Notes: generated from the sequence alone by a model not told the origin. Shown: positions 43,479-52,630, numbered from the stretch's first letter. The stretch is DNA of 64,000 nt from Chitinophagaceae bacterium UBA7600 (GCA_002478885.1 DLKC01000073.1:1-64000); one strand, 5' to 3'. Translations and numbers: made by a program.

Positions 43479-46400
43479 TTAAAAATTAAGGTTCACACCG
43501 AAGAGGTAAGATGGAGTATGAGGATAGTTACCCTGGTCTATACCGAAGTTAGTCGCACTGGCGCTTCTTGGATCAGTTGACTGCAATTCAGGATCAAGAC
43601 CTTGGTATTTGGTTATCGTGAACAAATTTGCTCCCTGGGCGTAGATGCGTAAATGTTCAATGCCGAATCTTGAAAGGAAGCTGGAAGATACGTTATAACC
43701 AATCTGCATTTGCTTGCAACGGAAGTAAGAACCTTTGCTAATGAAATAGCTGTTCGTAGCCTGGTCAGAACTAAAGCTACCGGTATTCATCACAGCAGGA
43801 ATAGTGGAACTTGATCTTTCAGGTGTCCAGGAATTAACTGCAACTTCTCTCCTGATACCTCCTTTAAAGAAGTCAGGGAAATCAGTGTAGTACAATGTCT
43901 GGTTGTAGATATCATTGCCTTTAGATCCAAAGAAGAAAGCAGAAAAATCAACAGCCTTGTAGCTAAGTGAAAGGTTCAGGCCATAAGTGAAATCAGGGTG
44001 CGGAGTTCCAAGAAAAGTCCTGTCATTCGCATCGATTTTACCATTGTTGTCTACGTCCTTGTATTTAAACAACCCAGCTTTTGCACCATTTTGCGTTGGA
44101 GACTTGGCAACATCATCAGCACTCTGGAACAGGCCTATAACTTCATATCCGAAGAATGCACCCAGTGGATGTCCTTCCTGGTTACGCTGTATAGTTACGT
44201 TCCTGATGCCCGGGCCATCAAAGTAGCCGGAACCTGGAATGTCAACGATTTGGTTATTGTAAGAAGTGAAAATACCTGTTACATCCAACTTGAGGTCTTT
44301 TGTGATGTTGGCATGGTAAGTTGCACTCAGGTCAAGTCCGGTATTTTGGTTATCAGCGATGTTAACCTGCGGAAGATTTGCATCACCGGTGTACAGGGAA
44401 GCCCATTGAGGACCTTGCGCACCGTATAACAATCCGCTAACTTTCTTTTTGTACCACTCAATGGTGAAATCAACCTTGTTCTTAAGAATAGAGGCGTCAA
44501 TACCGAAGTTGGTAATAACGTCACCTTCCCATGTTGTACTTGGGTTACCCACATTGCTTCTGAAGAAACCTGCATATGGGCTGAAACTTGAACCGGAAAT
44601 ATCATAAGCTGAACGACCCAATCTTGTGCTGTAAAGGTTGTACGGGTTTGTTGCAGGAACGTTACCTGCAGTTCCCAGTTTACCCCAGCTGGCACGCAAT
44701 TTTAAATCGTTGATGAAACTTACACCTTTCATGAAGTTTTCCTGTGAAATTCTCCATGCACCTGAAACAGATGGGAAGTAACCGTACCTTACATCTTCAG
44801 CAAATACGGAAGATCCATCTCTGCGGATACTTGCATTAAGGAGGTACTTGCCGGCATAACCGTATTCAAGTTTGGCAAACTGTGACCACAGCGCACTTTG
44901 GTAAGCGCCACCGTCGTTGGACTGGGTGCCTGTTCCTGCGCCAAGTATCCAATAGTCAGGGTTTTCAGAAAAATAACTACTTCTTGTACCGGTAACATTT
45001 CTGCCGTAGTAGTTAACAGCCTCTGTACCTACAAGCACTCTTACATTATGCTCGCCAAAAGTATTGTTGTAAGTCAAAGTATTGTTCCAGGTCCACTGAG
45101 AGTTATAATTTGATTGCTCAGTGAAAGAATTAGAACCAGTGTTTCCTTCGGCATTTTCATACCCAACAAAGTTGAAATTAAATCCATAGTTGTTGTCAAC
45201 GATACCGCCGAAACTGGTACGGGCTGTGAAATGTTTCAGGAAATCAACTTCAGCAAACACATTACCTGCGATATCCCATTTGTTTGCTTTGTTATCCTTG
45301 CTTCTGTAAATATTTGCGTAAGGGTTTTGAGCGTTACCCAAATCCTGTGATTTGGTACCTGCAAAATTTCCGGCAATATCATAAATTGGGATGATAGCAT
45401 CCTCTCTGAATGCCACGCTGAAGGGGCTACCTTCACCCTGATTACCATATTGCGGGTTTTGCTGATAAAATACATAAGCATTCTCACCAATCCTGATATT
45501 GTTGTTCTTGCCAACATTAAATATCGTATTTGCCCTTACAGAATACCTCTTGTTATACTGGAATTTGGCAATACCCTGTTGGTTCAGGTAACCAAAAGAG
45601 AAGAAATACGAACTTTTATCTGAACCAGAGCTTACAGAGATGTTGTGCTGCTGTACCGGTGCATTCCTGGTAATTTCTTTATACCAGTCTGTACCTTCTT
45701 TATTAGCGCGGGTAATTTGATTAGAGTTGATATTGTAGGTAGCAGGATCTGTATTAGGATCTCCTTCAAAAGCACCTGTTGGTGTAATATAGTCAGGAAT
45801 TACAGGAGTAACACCGGTACCATATTGTTTGCTACCCCAACCTTCGTCGCCAGGCTGCAAACCAGAATTGATACGCTGCTGCCAGATAGAATTGGCTTCT
45901 TCCTGCGTATTTGCCATATCAAAACCGGGACCACGTGTGGTTACACCATAATAACCATCATAACTAACTTTTGCTTTACCGGCTTTACCTTTTTTAGTGG
46001 TAACGATGATAACGCCGTTGGCACCCGCAACACCATAAATAGCGGCAGATGCATCTTTCAATACCTGGATGGATTCAACATCAGAAACGTTGATATTGTG
46101 GAGTTCACCTCTCACACCATCAACGATTACCAGTGGCTGGTTATTACCAAACGTAGTAATACCCCTGATCCTGATATCACTAGCAGCACCTGGCTGTCCT
46201 GAACTTACTACGTTCAGACCTGAAGCACGGCCTTGAAGAGCCTCTTCACCGGTACCGGCTGGCATTTGTTTTAACTCTTTTACATTAACAACGGAAACCG
46301 CACCAGTAATCTCTTTCTTTTTCTGGGCAGTGTAACCGGTTACAACGATCTCATTCAGATCTGAAACTTTTTCTTTAAGAACAACTGAAAACGTCTTGGA

Positions 46401-46679
46401 AGAACCAATGTTTATTTCAGTCTCTTCAAATCCAACAGAACTAATAACAAGCGTGTTTTTGCCTGCTGGAACTGTAATAGCAAAATCTCCCGTAGCAGAA
46501 GAAGTAGTTGCAACATTTGTACCTTTTACGGTAATTGTTGCAAAAGCCACGGGCTGTTTGTCTTTAGCACTCGTTACATTACCAGTGATTTTATTCTGTG
46601 CAAACACAGAACCGGCAAGAAACATCAGAAGAAATACCGCGCACAGACGCGCGGCTAAGCAATCGATTTTTAGTCTCAT
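43479..46679 (-). CDS. SusC/RagA TonB-linked outer-membrane transporter
   Basis: 1066 aa. A signal peptide (to F-A-Q, about residue 27) is followed by a carboxypeptidase-regulatory-like domain (I-T-G-N-V-T...G-F-E-E-T), a plug domain (S-x-V-x(3-5)-I-x(3)-G-N-x-P-L-V-I-V-D-G-V-R) and a beta-barrel ending Y-L-F-G-V-N-L-N-F with the terminal aromatic. It imports a large ligand together with SusD. The spacing to susD is 21 bp. No TonB box variant, ECF sigma or anti-sigma gene is adjacent, so regulation is not evident. The upstream -7-like TAATTTTA differs by one base from consensus. Confidence 0.97.
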   Translation of the reverse strand: MRLKIDCLAARLCAVFLLMFLAGSVFAQNKITGNVTSAKDKQPVAFATITVKGTNVATTSSATGDFAITVPAGKNTLVISSVGFEETEINIGSSKTFSVVLKEKVSDLNEIVVTGYTAQKKKEITGAVSVVNVKELKQMPAGTGEEALQGRASGLNVVSSGQPGAASDIRIRGITTFGNNQPLVIVDGVRGELHNINVSDVESIQVLKDASAAIYGVAGANGVIIVTTKKGKAGKAKVSYDGYYGVTTRGPGFDMANTQEEANSIWQQRINSGLQPGDEGWGSKQYGTGVTPVIPDYITPTGAFEGDPNTDPATYNINSNQITRANKEGTDWYKEITRNAPVQQHNISVSSGSDKSSYFFSFGYLNQQGIAKFQYNKRYSVRANTIFNVGKNNNIRIGENAYVFYQQNPQYGNQGEGSPFSVAFREDAIIPIYDIAGNFAGTKSQDLGNAQNPYANIYRSKDNKANKWDIAGNVFAEVDFLKHFTARTSFGGIVDNNYGFNFNFVGYENAEGNTGSNSFTEQSNYNSQWTWNNTLTYNNTFGEHNVRVLVGTEAVNYYGRNVTGTRSSYFSENPDYWILGAGTGTQSNDGGAYQSALWSQFAKLEYGYAGKYLLNASIRRDGSSVFAEDVRYGYFPSVSGAWRISQENFMKGVSFINDLKLRASWGKLGTAGNVPATNPYNLYSTRLGRSAYDISGSSFSPYAGFFRSNVGNPSTTWEGDVITNFGIDASILKNKVDFTIEWYKKKVSGLLYGAQGPQWASLYTGDANLPQVNIADNQNTGLDLSATYHANITKDLKLDVTGIFTSYNNQIVDIPGSGYFDGPGIRNVTIQRNQEGHPLGAFFGYEVIGLFQSADDVAKSPTQNGAKAGLFKYKDVDNNGKIDANDRTFLGTPHPDFTYGLNLSLSYKAVDFSAFFFGSKGNDIYNQTLYYTDFPDFFKGGIRREVAVNSWTPERSSSTIPAVMNTGSFSSDQATNSYFISKGSYFRCKQMQIGYNVSSSFLSRFGIEHLRIYAQGANLFTITKYQGLDPELQSTDPRSASATNFGIDQGNYPHTPSYLFGVNLNF

Positions 46680-46771
46680 AAGCTGGTGAGTTATGGTTGT
46701 TTGAAAATTGGGACGGCTAAAATTAGGGAATTAATTTTTTGATAACAGAAAAAAAAGTGAAAAAAATTTTT

Positions 46772-46792
46772 AATGTGTTAAGCATACACATT
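46772..46792. terminator. Short inverted repeat between miaA and susC
   Basis: AATGTGT (46772-46778) and ACACATT (46786-46792) pair around 7 nt. On the minus strand it is followed by A5T7, so it could terminate miaA or serve as an operator before susC. Weakly supported. Confidence 0.35.
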
Positions 46793-46835
46793 GCTCTATG
46801 CGTTTTACTGACACAATGAAACCAAATTTTATCAA

Positions 46836-47750
46836 TTAAATATTGTAAGAGGATAAAAAAACATCACGCATTTCAGGTGCTGCGTTTGAACCAATCCAGA
46901 AAATTTCTTTTTCCTTTCTAAACCACGTCATCTGGCGCTTTGCATAAAGACGGGTGTTTCGCTTTATTAGCTCAATCGCAGTTTCCAGGCTAAGCTCCCC
47001 GTCAAAATATTTGAATACTTCGCTATACCCCACCGTTTGTAGTGCATTAAGCTGTTTGTAAGGAATCATTGCCTCCACATCTGCCAGCAGCCCATGCCTC
47101 ACCATAGCATCTACCCGCGCATTAATATTATGCTGTAATGCTTCCTTTGAAATGCCAATCCCAACTTTCATAATGTTGAATGGTCGTTGTTTTTTTGCAC
47201 TCGTGCGAAATTCGGTTACCGACTTCCCTGTACTCATATAAACCTCAAGCGCCCTTATAAGCCTTTGCGGATTCTGTTGCTCTGCTCTTAGCCAAAACGC
47301 GGGATCAATAGATTTAACCTGGTTTTGCAGCCAGCTTATGCCATATTTTAAATAATTATTCTGTATGTTTTCCCTTGTGCCGGGTTCAATCTCGGGAATG
47401 GCGTCGAGCCCCTCGCAGAATGCCTTTATATATAAACCGGTGCCGCCAGCCATTACAGCCACATCGTTATGGGCAAAAATGGCATCGGCGGCATGCAAAG
47501 CATAAGCCTCAAATGTTTGTGCGGTTACCGTATCGTGAATGGAGTGGGAATTGATAAAATAGTGCTTTACCTCCTGGAGTTCTGCTGCAGTTGGCTTTGC
47601 TACGCCAACGCCAAGTTCCTTAAAACATTGCCGGGAGTCGGCCGATATAATGGAGGTATTAAAGTGTTTTGCAAGCGCTATTGCAAACGCGGTCTTGCCG
47701 CTTGCGGTGGGCCCGGCTACAACAATTACTGTTTTTGCTTTGTTATCCAT
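46836..47750 (-). CDS. miaA: tRNA dimethylallyltransferase
   Basis: 304 aa. The P-loop G-P-T-A-S-G-K-T (residues 13-20), I-I-S-A-D-S-R-Q, the G-G-T-G-L-Y-I-K-A region and the C-terminal T-R-x-Y-A-K-R-Q-M-T-W-F identify MiaA, which prenylates A37 of tRNAs reading UNN codons. It is transcribed toward susC and preceded by a repeat arm. Confidence 0.96.
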   Translation of the reverse strand: MDNKAKTVIVVAGPTASGKTAFAIALAKHFNTSIISADSRQCFKELGVGVAKPTAAELQEVKHYFINSHSIHDTVTAQTFEAYALHAADAIFAHNDVAVMAGGTGLYIKAFCEGLDAIPEIEPGTRENIQNNYLKYGISWLQNQVKSIDPAFWLRAEQQNPQRLIRALEVYMSTGKSVTEFRTSAKKQRPFNIMKVGIGISKEALQHNINARVDAMVRHGLLADVEAMIPYKQLNALQTVGYSEVFKYFDGELSLETAIELIKRNTRLYAKRQMTWFRKEKEIFWIGSNAAPEMRDVFLSSYNI

Positions 47751-47853
47751 ATGAATAGTTGTAAAGACTATTTACACAGGTCTGTATTTCATATCTTTTA
47801 AATCACTGGTAAAATAGATTAGCACTTATACATTGCCGGGCAATGCTGTTAAA

Positions 47854-47911
47854 GTACAAGTGTGCGACGCAACGATGCTAAACCCGGCGATGCAGCCAGG
47901 GTACAAAAACA
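47854..47911 (-). repeat. Dispersed repeat, solo arm (standard core)
   Basis: GTACAAGTGTGCGACGCAAC at 47854, ending CCAGGGTACAAAAACA. The T-rich end points to the stop of the NtrC-like gene 18 bp away. Confidence 0.87.
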
Positions 47912-47928
47912 GTTGTATTGCATTAGAC

Positions 47929-49083
47929 CTAAAACACATAATTAGTAACGTCGTCGCTGGTAATTGTTTTGCCTGACAAGATAACAAGGCGTTCAACCAC
48001 GTTCCGGAGTTCACGGATATTACCAGTCCAGTTATAAGCTTTCAGATCCTCAAGCGCCCTGGTATCAATCGACTTTTTTGCCTGGCCGTAATCTTCGGCA
48101 ATATCCTCCAGGAATTTATTTACAAGCAGCGGAATATCGTCACGGCGCTCATTCAGAGAAGGTACATGAATTAAAATAACGCCGAGGCGATGGTAGAGGT
48201 CGAGCCGGAAACTCTTAGCTTCCGTTTCTTTTAAAAGGTCTTTGTTGGTTGCTGCAATTACCCGTACATCAACAGGAATTTCTTTATCGGCACCTACCCT
48301 GGTAATCTTTCCCTCCTGCAGGGCACGCAATACTTTTGCCTGTGCATTAAGGCTCATGTCGCCAATCTCATCAAGAAAAAGTGTTCCTCCGTTGGCCTGT
48401 TCAAATTTTCCAATACGTTGTTTTATGGCTGAAGTAAACGACCCCTTTTCATGGCCAAACAATTCACTTTCGATAAGCTCGCCGGGAATAGCAGCGCAGT
48501 TCACTTCCACCAGCGGACCGGCTGCACGGTTACTTTTTTCATGTATCCATTTTGCTACAAGCTCTTTGCCCACTCCATTTTCCCCGGTAATTAAAACCCT
48601 GGCCTCGGTATGTGCAACTTTTTCAATGGTGTCTTTTATGCGTTTGATCGGCTCGCTTTCGCCGATCATTTCCTGCACGCGGTAAACCTTTCGCTTCAGC
48701 GTGCGGGTTTCTTTACTCAGGTTATTCTTATCAAGGGCATTGCGAATCGTAATAAGCAGCCTGTTTAAATCAGGCGGCTTTGCAACATAATCAAAAGCAC
48801 CCTTCTTTACAGCATCAACAGCCGTTTCAATAGTGCCGTGCCCGCTGATCATTATCACAGGCACATCCGGATTTTTATCCGTGGCACGCCCAAGAAATTC
48901 CAGCCCGTCAAGCTTGGGCATTTTTATGTCGCATAAAACAACATCATAATTCTTATCGTTAAAAAGTTTCCAGCCTTCCTCCCCGTCTGCAGCCTCATCT
49001 ACTTTAAAACCTTCATAGCTGAGGATCTCCGACAAAGTCTTGCGAATGGCGCGCTCATCATCAATGATCAAAATATTCGACAT
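47929..49083 (-). CDS. NtrC-like response regulator lacking a DNA-binding domain
   Basis: 384 aa. A receiver domain with phospho-acceptor Asp52 (L-C-D-I-K-M-P) precedes a sigma-54 AAA+ module with Walker A G-E-N-G-V-G-K-E and L-F-L-D-E-I-G-D-M-S. The sigma-54-contacting GAFTGA loop is G-S-F-T-S-A at residues 214-219, and the protein ends about 10 residues after the AAA+ lid (I-T-S-D-D-V-T-N-Y-V-F) with no Fis-type HTH. NtrC proteins are usually about 450-480 aa. It may act from solution, or not through sigma-54 at all. No histidine kinase gene is adjacent. Confidence 0.9.
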   Translation of the reverse strand: MSNILIIDDERAIRKTLSEILSYEGFKVDEAADGEEGWKLFNDKNYDVVLCDIKMPKLDGLEFLGRATDKNPDVPVIMISGHGTIETAVDAVKKGAFDYVAKPPDLNRLLITIRNALDKNNLSKETRTLKRKVYRVQEMIGESEPIKRIKDTIEKVAHTEARVLITGENGVGKELVAKWIHEKSNRAAGPLVEVNCAAIPGELIESELFGHEKGSFTSAIKQRIGKFEQANGGTLFLDEIGDMSLNAQAKVLRALQEGKITRVGADKEIPVDVRVIAATNKDLLKETEAKSFRLDLYHRLGVILIHVPSLNERRDDIPLLVNKFLEDIAEDYGQAKKSIDTRALEDLKAYNWTGNIRELRNVVERLVILSGKTITSDDVTNYVF

Positions 49084-49154
49084 AACAATAATCTTTACCC
49101 GCTAAGATATAGTTATTTGGCAGTTGAAAAACAGCAGGAGATTTATTTAACAAG

Positions 49155-49199
49155 CACCGGTGCAGGCATTGAGCTTTTGTTGTGTCACTCACTTATGCG
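49155..49199 (+). repeat. Dispersed repeat, solo arm (GTGTCAC variant)
   Basis: CACCGGTGCAGGCATTGAGC, then TTTGTTGTGTCACTCACTT and ATGCG. The CCCGGC end is diverged. It lies between the NtrC-like gene's 5' end and the 3' end of a TonB receptor gene. Confidence 0.7.
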
Positions 49200-49238
49200 T
49201 TCTTACTGCTATTCAGCAACGGGTAATAAAAAATGCGC

Positions 49239-51368
49239 TTAAAATGTAATTCCGGCGCCGGCATAAAAATTTCTTCCTGGAGCAGGATTGTAAAATCTTG
49301 GGGGGTTACCTGCGGCATTGATATCGTTACCAAGACTGTAAACCTCGTTTAGCAGGTTATCGCCACCGGCAAATAATTTAATGTTTACCGCGCCTGAAAC
49401 AATGTCTTTACCAATACGGCACTGCAGCAGGTGATACGGCTCGGCTTCGTAGCTGTTCGCATCGTTTAACGGAAGTGAAGAGGTACAATTGAAAGTAATA
49501 TTGAAGAAATAATGTCCTTTTGTTTTAACATCCATACCGGCAACGTCAACAGTGCGCGGCACGCCGGTTAGTTTATTGCCGGAATAACTTACAGCGCCCA
49601 AAACATATTCATCAAAACGATAAGGCTGATAAGTAAAACTGTTCCATAAATTCAACGACCTGATAAAACCGCTGCCGCCGTTGATGATGTGGCCGTTAAG
49701 CCAAACCTCCACACCTTTTTGTATGGTGCCGCCGGCATTCACAAAATAATCTGCGCCGATTTGATTTACTCTTCTAACGATCGCATCTTTCAGTTCGAAA
49801 TAATAGAACGATGCATTAAACTCAACCCGGTTGTTTAACACGGCACCTTTAAGGCCTGCCTCATAATTCCATCCATATTCGGGCTTTAGGTTAACGGTGA
49901 ATTGTCCGGCTGATGGTAATATTTCGGCCAGCGTTGGTGGGGAAAAGCCTTTGGCGATTGTTCCATACAGCGAAACTTCCTTTGCGACTTCGTAAGAAAT
50001 CCCAAATCGTGGGCTTGTTGTCGGCCCTGATTTTTTTATAACCGGGTAATCGCCCGCAGGATCGGTTGTTCGCTCGTAATGATACCGCAGATTATTATTG
50101 CTTATGCCTGCCTGCAACAAAAACTTCTTACCAATATTCAGGTTTACCTGCGCAAACAAAAAATATTGTGTTGCCCTGATATAGTCCTTGTATTGCACCG
50201 TGTCCGCAACGCCGCCTTTGTTGCCATACAGATCAACATGCGAAGTGCCGTATTGTAATTCAGCGCCGGCATCGGCCTTTAGCTTAATACCCTTACCTTC
50301 TTTAACGTAATTGAAATCTGTTCTCGCGCTATAGTTCCATTCACTGCGCATTTCATAGTTGGTGATAAAAGGATTCTTATAATCGGTATGATCTGCCACA
50401 ACAGAAGTACTGTTACCAAAACCACTGCCAAAATCGGAACGCAGCGTTGCGGCCGCAAACCCCGCTTTATTATAAATACCTGCATTTTGCTGAACGGCGC
50501 CGGGCAACGGGCCTGCAGGTTGTCGCGCCAATGTTGGCAAAGAATCCATCTGCCTCTTGTTAATGCCTCCGGGGGTTTCGTAATGGAGATTACTATAGAA
50601 AGCAACAAATGACAATGTTTCCCTGGCGGTCATATTCCATTTGCCATTCCACTGCAGCACATCCCTTCTTAAGGCCGACTGCTGCCTGTAACCATCATGC
50701 TGCAAATGCCCTTGCTGAAGATTGCTTACAAATTTTTTATTGCTGTATTTCCAGCCGGTTTCTTCGTTAAACATGCCAAAGGAGCCGCCACTTAAACCTG
50801 CACTAAAATTGTTGGCCTTTATTGTTGAGCCGGCATCGTTATGCAATAGCAGTGCGCCACCCGTGTTTGCGCCATAAAAACTGGATGATGGCCCTTTGAT
50901 AATTTCCGCGCTTTGTAAATGATTGGGATCAAGCAGGTTTAAGTAGGTGTTGCCGGTGGCATCTGTCAGGGGAACATCATCGATGTAAATCTTGATATTC
51001 CGTACGCCAAACGGTGAACGAAGTAAGCTACCTCTGATCGACAACCGGTAACTTCCCGGTGAACGTTCTTCCATCCTAACACCAGCTACCGTATTCATTG
51101 CCGGCACCAGGGAAGTACCGCCATACCTGAGCAGGTTTTGCTTGGTAAGAATAGCAACAGAAGCCGGCAAATCTTTCCATTTCAGTTGAGATGCAAATGC
51201 AGTAACCCTCACAGTTTGCAGCGAACCGGTATCGCTGATGATTGGAAGTGAATCGGTTTGCTGTGCAGTAAGCTTTATGGAAAGACATGTCAATATGAAC
51301 ACAGCAGTGAGCCTGGTGCTGAATAAGCAATGTGAAAGTACAAGTGTACGACGCAACAGAAGCTTCAT
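49239..51368 (-). CDS. TonB-dependent outer-membrane receptor
   Basis: 709 aa. A plug domain (R-Y-G-G-T-S-L-V-P-A-M-N-T-V-A-G-V-R, S-I-R-G, K-I-Y-I-D-D-V-P-L-T-D, I-I-K-G-P-S-S-S-F-Y-G-A-N-T-G-G) is followed by a barrel ending N-F-Y-A-G-A-G-I-T-F. It resembles siderophore/vitamin receptors (FecA/BtuB class), without the SusC N-terminal domain. The ligand is unknown. The only reasonable start, ATG 51368, lies inside a dispersed-repeat arm, and the charged n-region of the signal peptide (M-K-L-L-L-R-R) is repeat sequence. Confidence 0.88.
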   Translation of the reverse strand: MKLLLRRTLVLSHCLFSTRLTAVFILTCLSIKLTAQQTDSLPIISDTGSLQTVRVTAFASQLKWKDLPASVAILTKQNLLRYGGTSLVPAMNTVAGVRMEERSPGSYRLSIRGSLLRSPFGVRNIKIYIDDVPLTDATGNTYLNLLDPNHLQSAEIIKGPSSSFYGANTGGALLLHNDAGSTIKANNFSAGLSGGSFGMFNEETGWKYSNKKFVSNLQQGHLQHDGYRQQSALRRDVLQWNGKWNMTARETLSFVAFYSNLHYETPGGINKRQMDSLPTLARQPAGPLPGAVQQNAGIYNKAGFAAATLRSDFGSGFGNSTSVVADHTDYKNPFITNYEMRSEWNYSARTDFNYVKEGKGIKLKADAGAELQYGTSHVDLYGNKGGVADTVQYKDYIRATQYFLFAQVNLNIGKKFLLQAGISNNNLRYHYERTTDPAGDYPVIKKSGPTTSPRFGISYEVAKEVSLYGTIAKGFSPPTLAEILPSAGQFTVNLKPEYGWNYEAGLKGAVLNNRVEFNASFYYFELKDAIVRRVNQIGADYFVNAGGTIQKGVEVWLNGHIINGGSGFIRSLNLWNSFTYQPYRFDEYVLGAVSYSGNKLTGVPRTVDVAGMDVKTKGHYFFNITFNCTSSLPLNDANSYEAEPYHLLQCRIGKDIVSGAVNIKLFAGGDNLLNEVYSLGNDINAAGNPPRFYNPAPGRNFYAGAGITF

Positions 51369-51397
51369 AGTAGTAACAAAGTTGGGTGCAAAAAAAT
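51337..51397 (-). repeat. Dispersed repeat arm overlapping a receptor start codon
   Basis: GTACAAGTGTACGACGCAAC at 51338 (one change in the core), then AGAAGCTTCAT and GTTGGGTGCAAAAAAATC. The ATG of the receptor gene (51366-51368) lies in the middle of the arm. Confidence 0.82.
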
Positions 51398-51403
51398 CAA
51401 ATC

Positions 51404-51437
51404 AAAAAAAATCCCGATGCAATATTCACCGGGATTA
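51404..51437 (-). terminator. Terminator of pdhB
   Basis: On the minus strand AATCCCG and CGGGATT form a 7-bp stem (51430-51436 with 51410-51416) followed by seven Ts, 23 bp after the pdhB stop. Confidence 0.88.
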
Positions 51438-51459
51438 TCAATACATATAAATAATAGCG

Positions 51460-52446
51460 TTATTTTTTGGCGTACATCACTTCTTTTACAATCTTAACCG
51501 TGCGGGTAACATCGGGCAGGTAAGCGGCTGCAAGATTTGGGGCATAATGCATAGGGGCATCTGCACTGGTGATGCGGCGAACCGGGGCATCGAGATAGTC
51601 GAAACCTTCTTTTTGTATGCGGTAGGCAATCTCGCTCGACACGCTGCACATGGGCCACTGTTCTTCAATAATAACAAGGCGGTTTGTTTTCTTTACGCTT
51701 TCAAGAATAGTTTGCCAGTCAAGCGGCCTGATGCTTCTGAGATCAACTACTTCGGCACTCACGCCCTCTTTCTCGAGTTCAGCTGCGGTTGCCAAAGCTA
51801 CCTTCATCATTTTGTTGTAGGCAACAAGTGTTACATCGCGGCCGGTCTTTTTCACGTCGGCCTTCCCGAGTGGAATATAATATTCTTCTTCCGGCACTTC
51901 GCCTTTATCGCCATACATTACTTCACTTTCCATAAACATCACCGGGTCTTCTTCATAACGGATTGCCTGTTTAAGCAAACCCTTGGCATCGTATGGGGTA
52001 GATGGGGAAACAACTTTTAATCCTGGTATGTTGGCATAATAGCTTTCAAACGCCGTTGAGTGTTGGGCACCTAACTGGCCGGCACTGGCGTTACCACCGC
52101 GGAACACGATCGGGCAACTGATCTGGCCACCGCTCATAGCCAGCATTTTTGACGCGGTATTCAGTATCTGGTCAAGCGCCAATACGGCAAAGTTCCACGT
52201 CATAAATTCTACAATGGGCCGCAGGCCATTCTGTGCCGCGCCAACGCCTATTGCCGTAAAACCCAATTCAGCTATGGGCGTATCGATCACTCTTTTGGGA
52301 CCAAATTCAGCAAGCATGCCCTGGCTCACTTTATAAGCGCCATTATATTCGGCAACCTCTTCGCCCATTAAGAAAACCCTGTCATCCCTTCTCATTTCTT
52401 CATTCATGGCCTCACGTATAGCCTCACGAAAAGCAATTTGTCGCAT
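51460..52446 (-). CDS. pdhB: Pyruvate dehydrogenase E1 component, beta subunit
   Basis: 328 aa, full-length E1-beta: F-L-M-G-E-E-V-A-E-Y-N-G-A-Y-K-V-S at the start, D-T-P-I-A-E-L-G-F, G-A-Q-H-S in the TPP/phosphorylation-loop region, and the C-terminal transketolase domain with I-I-E-E-Q-W-P. It pairs with the alpha subunit, encoded elsewhere, to decarboxylate pyruvate. A branched-chain 2-oxoacid substrate cannot be excluded. It has a -7 box and a 5'-leader hairpin (52471-52498) and its own terminator, so is probably monocistronic. Confidence 0.93.
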   Translation of the reverse strand: MRQIAFREAIREAMNEEMRRDDRVFLMGEEVAEYNGAYKVSQGMLAEFGPKRVIDTPIAELGFTAIGVGAAQNGLRPIVEFMTWNFAVLALDQILNTASKMLAMSGGQISCPIVFRGGNASAGQLGAQHSTAFESYYANIPGLKVVSPSTPYDAKGLLKQAIRYEEDPVMFMESEVMYGDKGEVPEEEYYIPLGKADVKKTGRDVTLVAYNKMMKVALATAAELEKEGVSAEVVDLRSIRPLDWQTILESVKKTNRLVIIEEQWPMCSVSSEIAYRIQKEGFDYLDAPVRRITSADAPMHYAPNLAAAYLPDVTRTVKIVKEVMYAKK

Positions 52447-52470
52447 ATTTTATTGGTTTGAATGCTGGAA

Positions 52471-52498
52471 TCCCGGTAAAACCGGGACCGCAAAAATA
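52471..52498 (-). promoter_or_regulatory. pdhB -7 box and 5'-leader hairpin
   Basis: On the minus strand TATTTTTG (52491-52498) matches TAnnTTTG. It is followed by TCCCGG-TTTTA-CCGGGA (52471-52487), a 6-bp hairpin near the start of the leader, about 25 nt before the ATG. No T-tract follows, so it is likelier an mRNA-stability or translation element than an attenuator. Confidence 0.5.
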
Positions 52499-52549
52499 GC
52501 GGATTTGAAAATGCGATAATTTGAAATTTTTAAACCGCGCAGAATAATG

Positions 52550-52630
52550 ATTTCATGGGCCTTGCCTTATTCAATTCATCGCATCCCCTCTTGCGCTAAG
52601 TGCCGGCTTATCCGGCATCGCTCACTTGAG
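52550..52630 (+). repeat. Dispersed repeat, solo arm (hairpin-bearing core)
   Basis: CTTGCGCTAAG followed by a perfect TGCCGG-CTTAT-CCGGCA stem-loop (52601-52617) and TCGCTCACTTGAG. The CCCGGC end is diverged (ATGGGCCTTGCC). Confidence 0.72.

Noticed and set aside
41691..46679. Polysaccharide utilisation locus
   Set aside because: SusC and SusD are present, but no carbohydrate-active enzyme, sulfatase or SusR/ECF regulator is found nearby.
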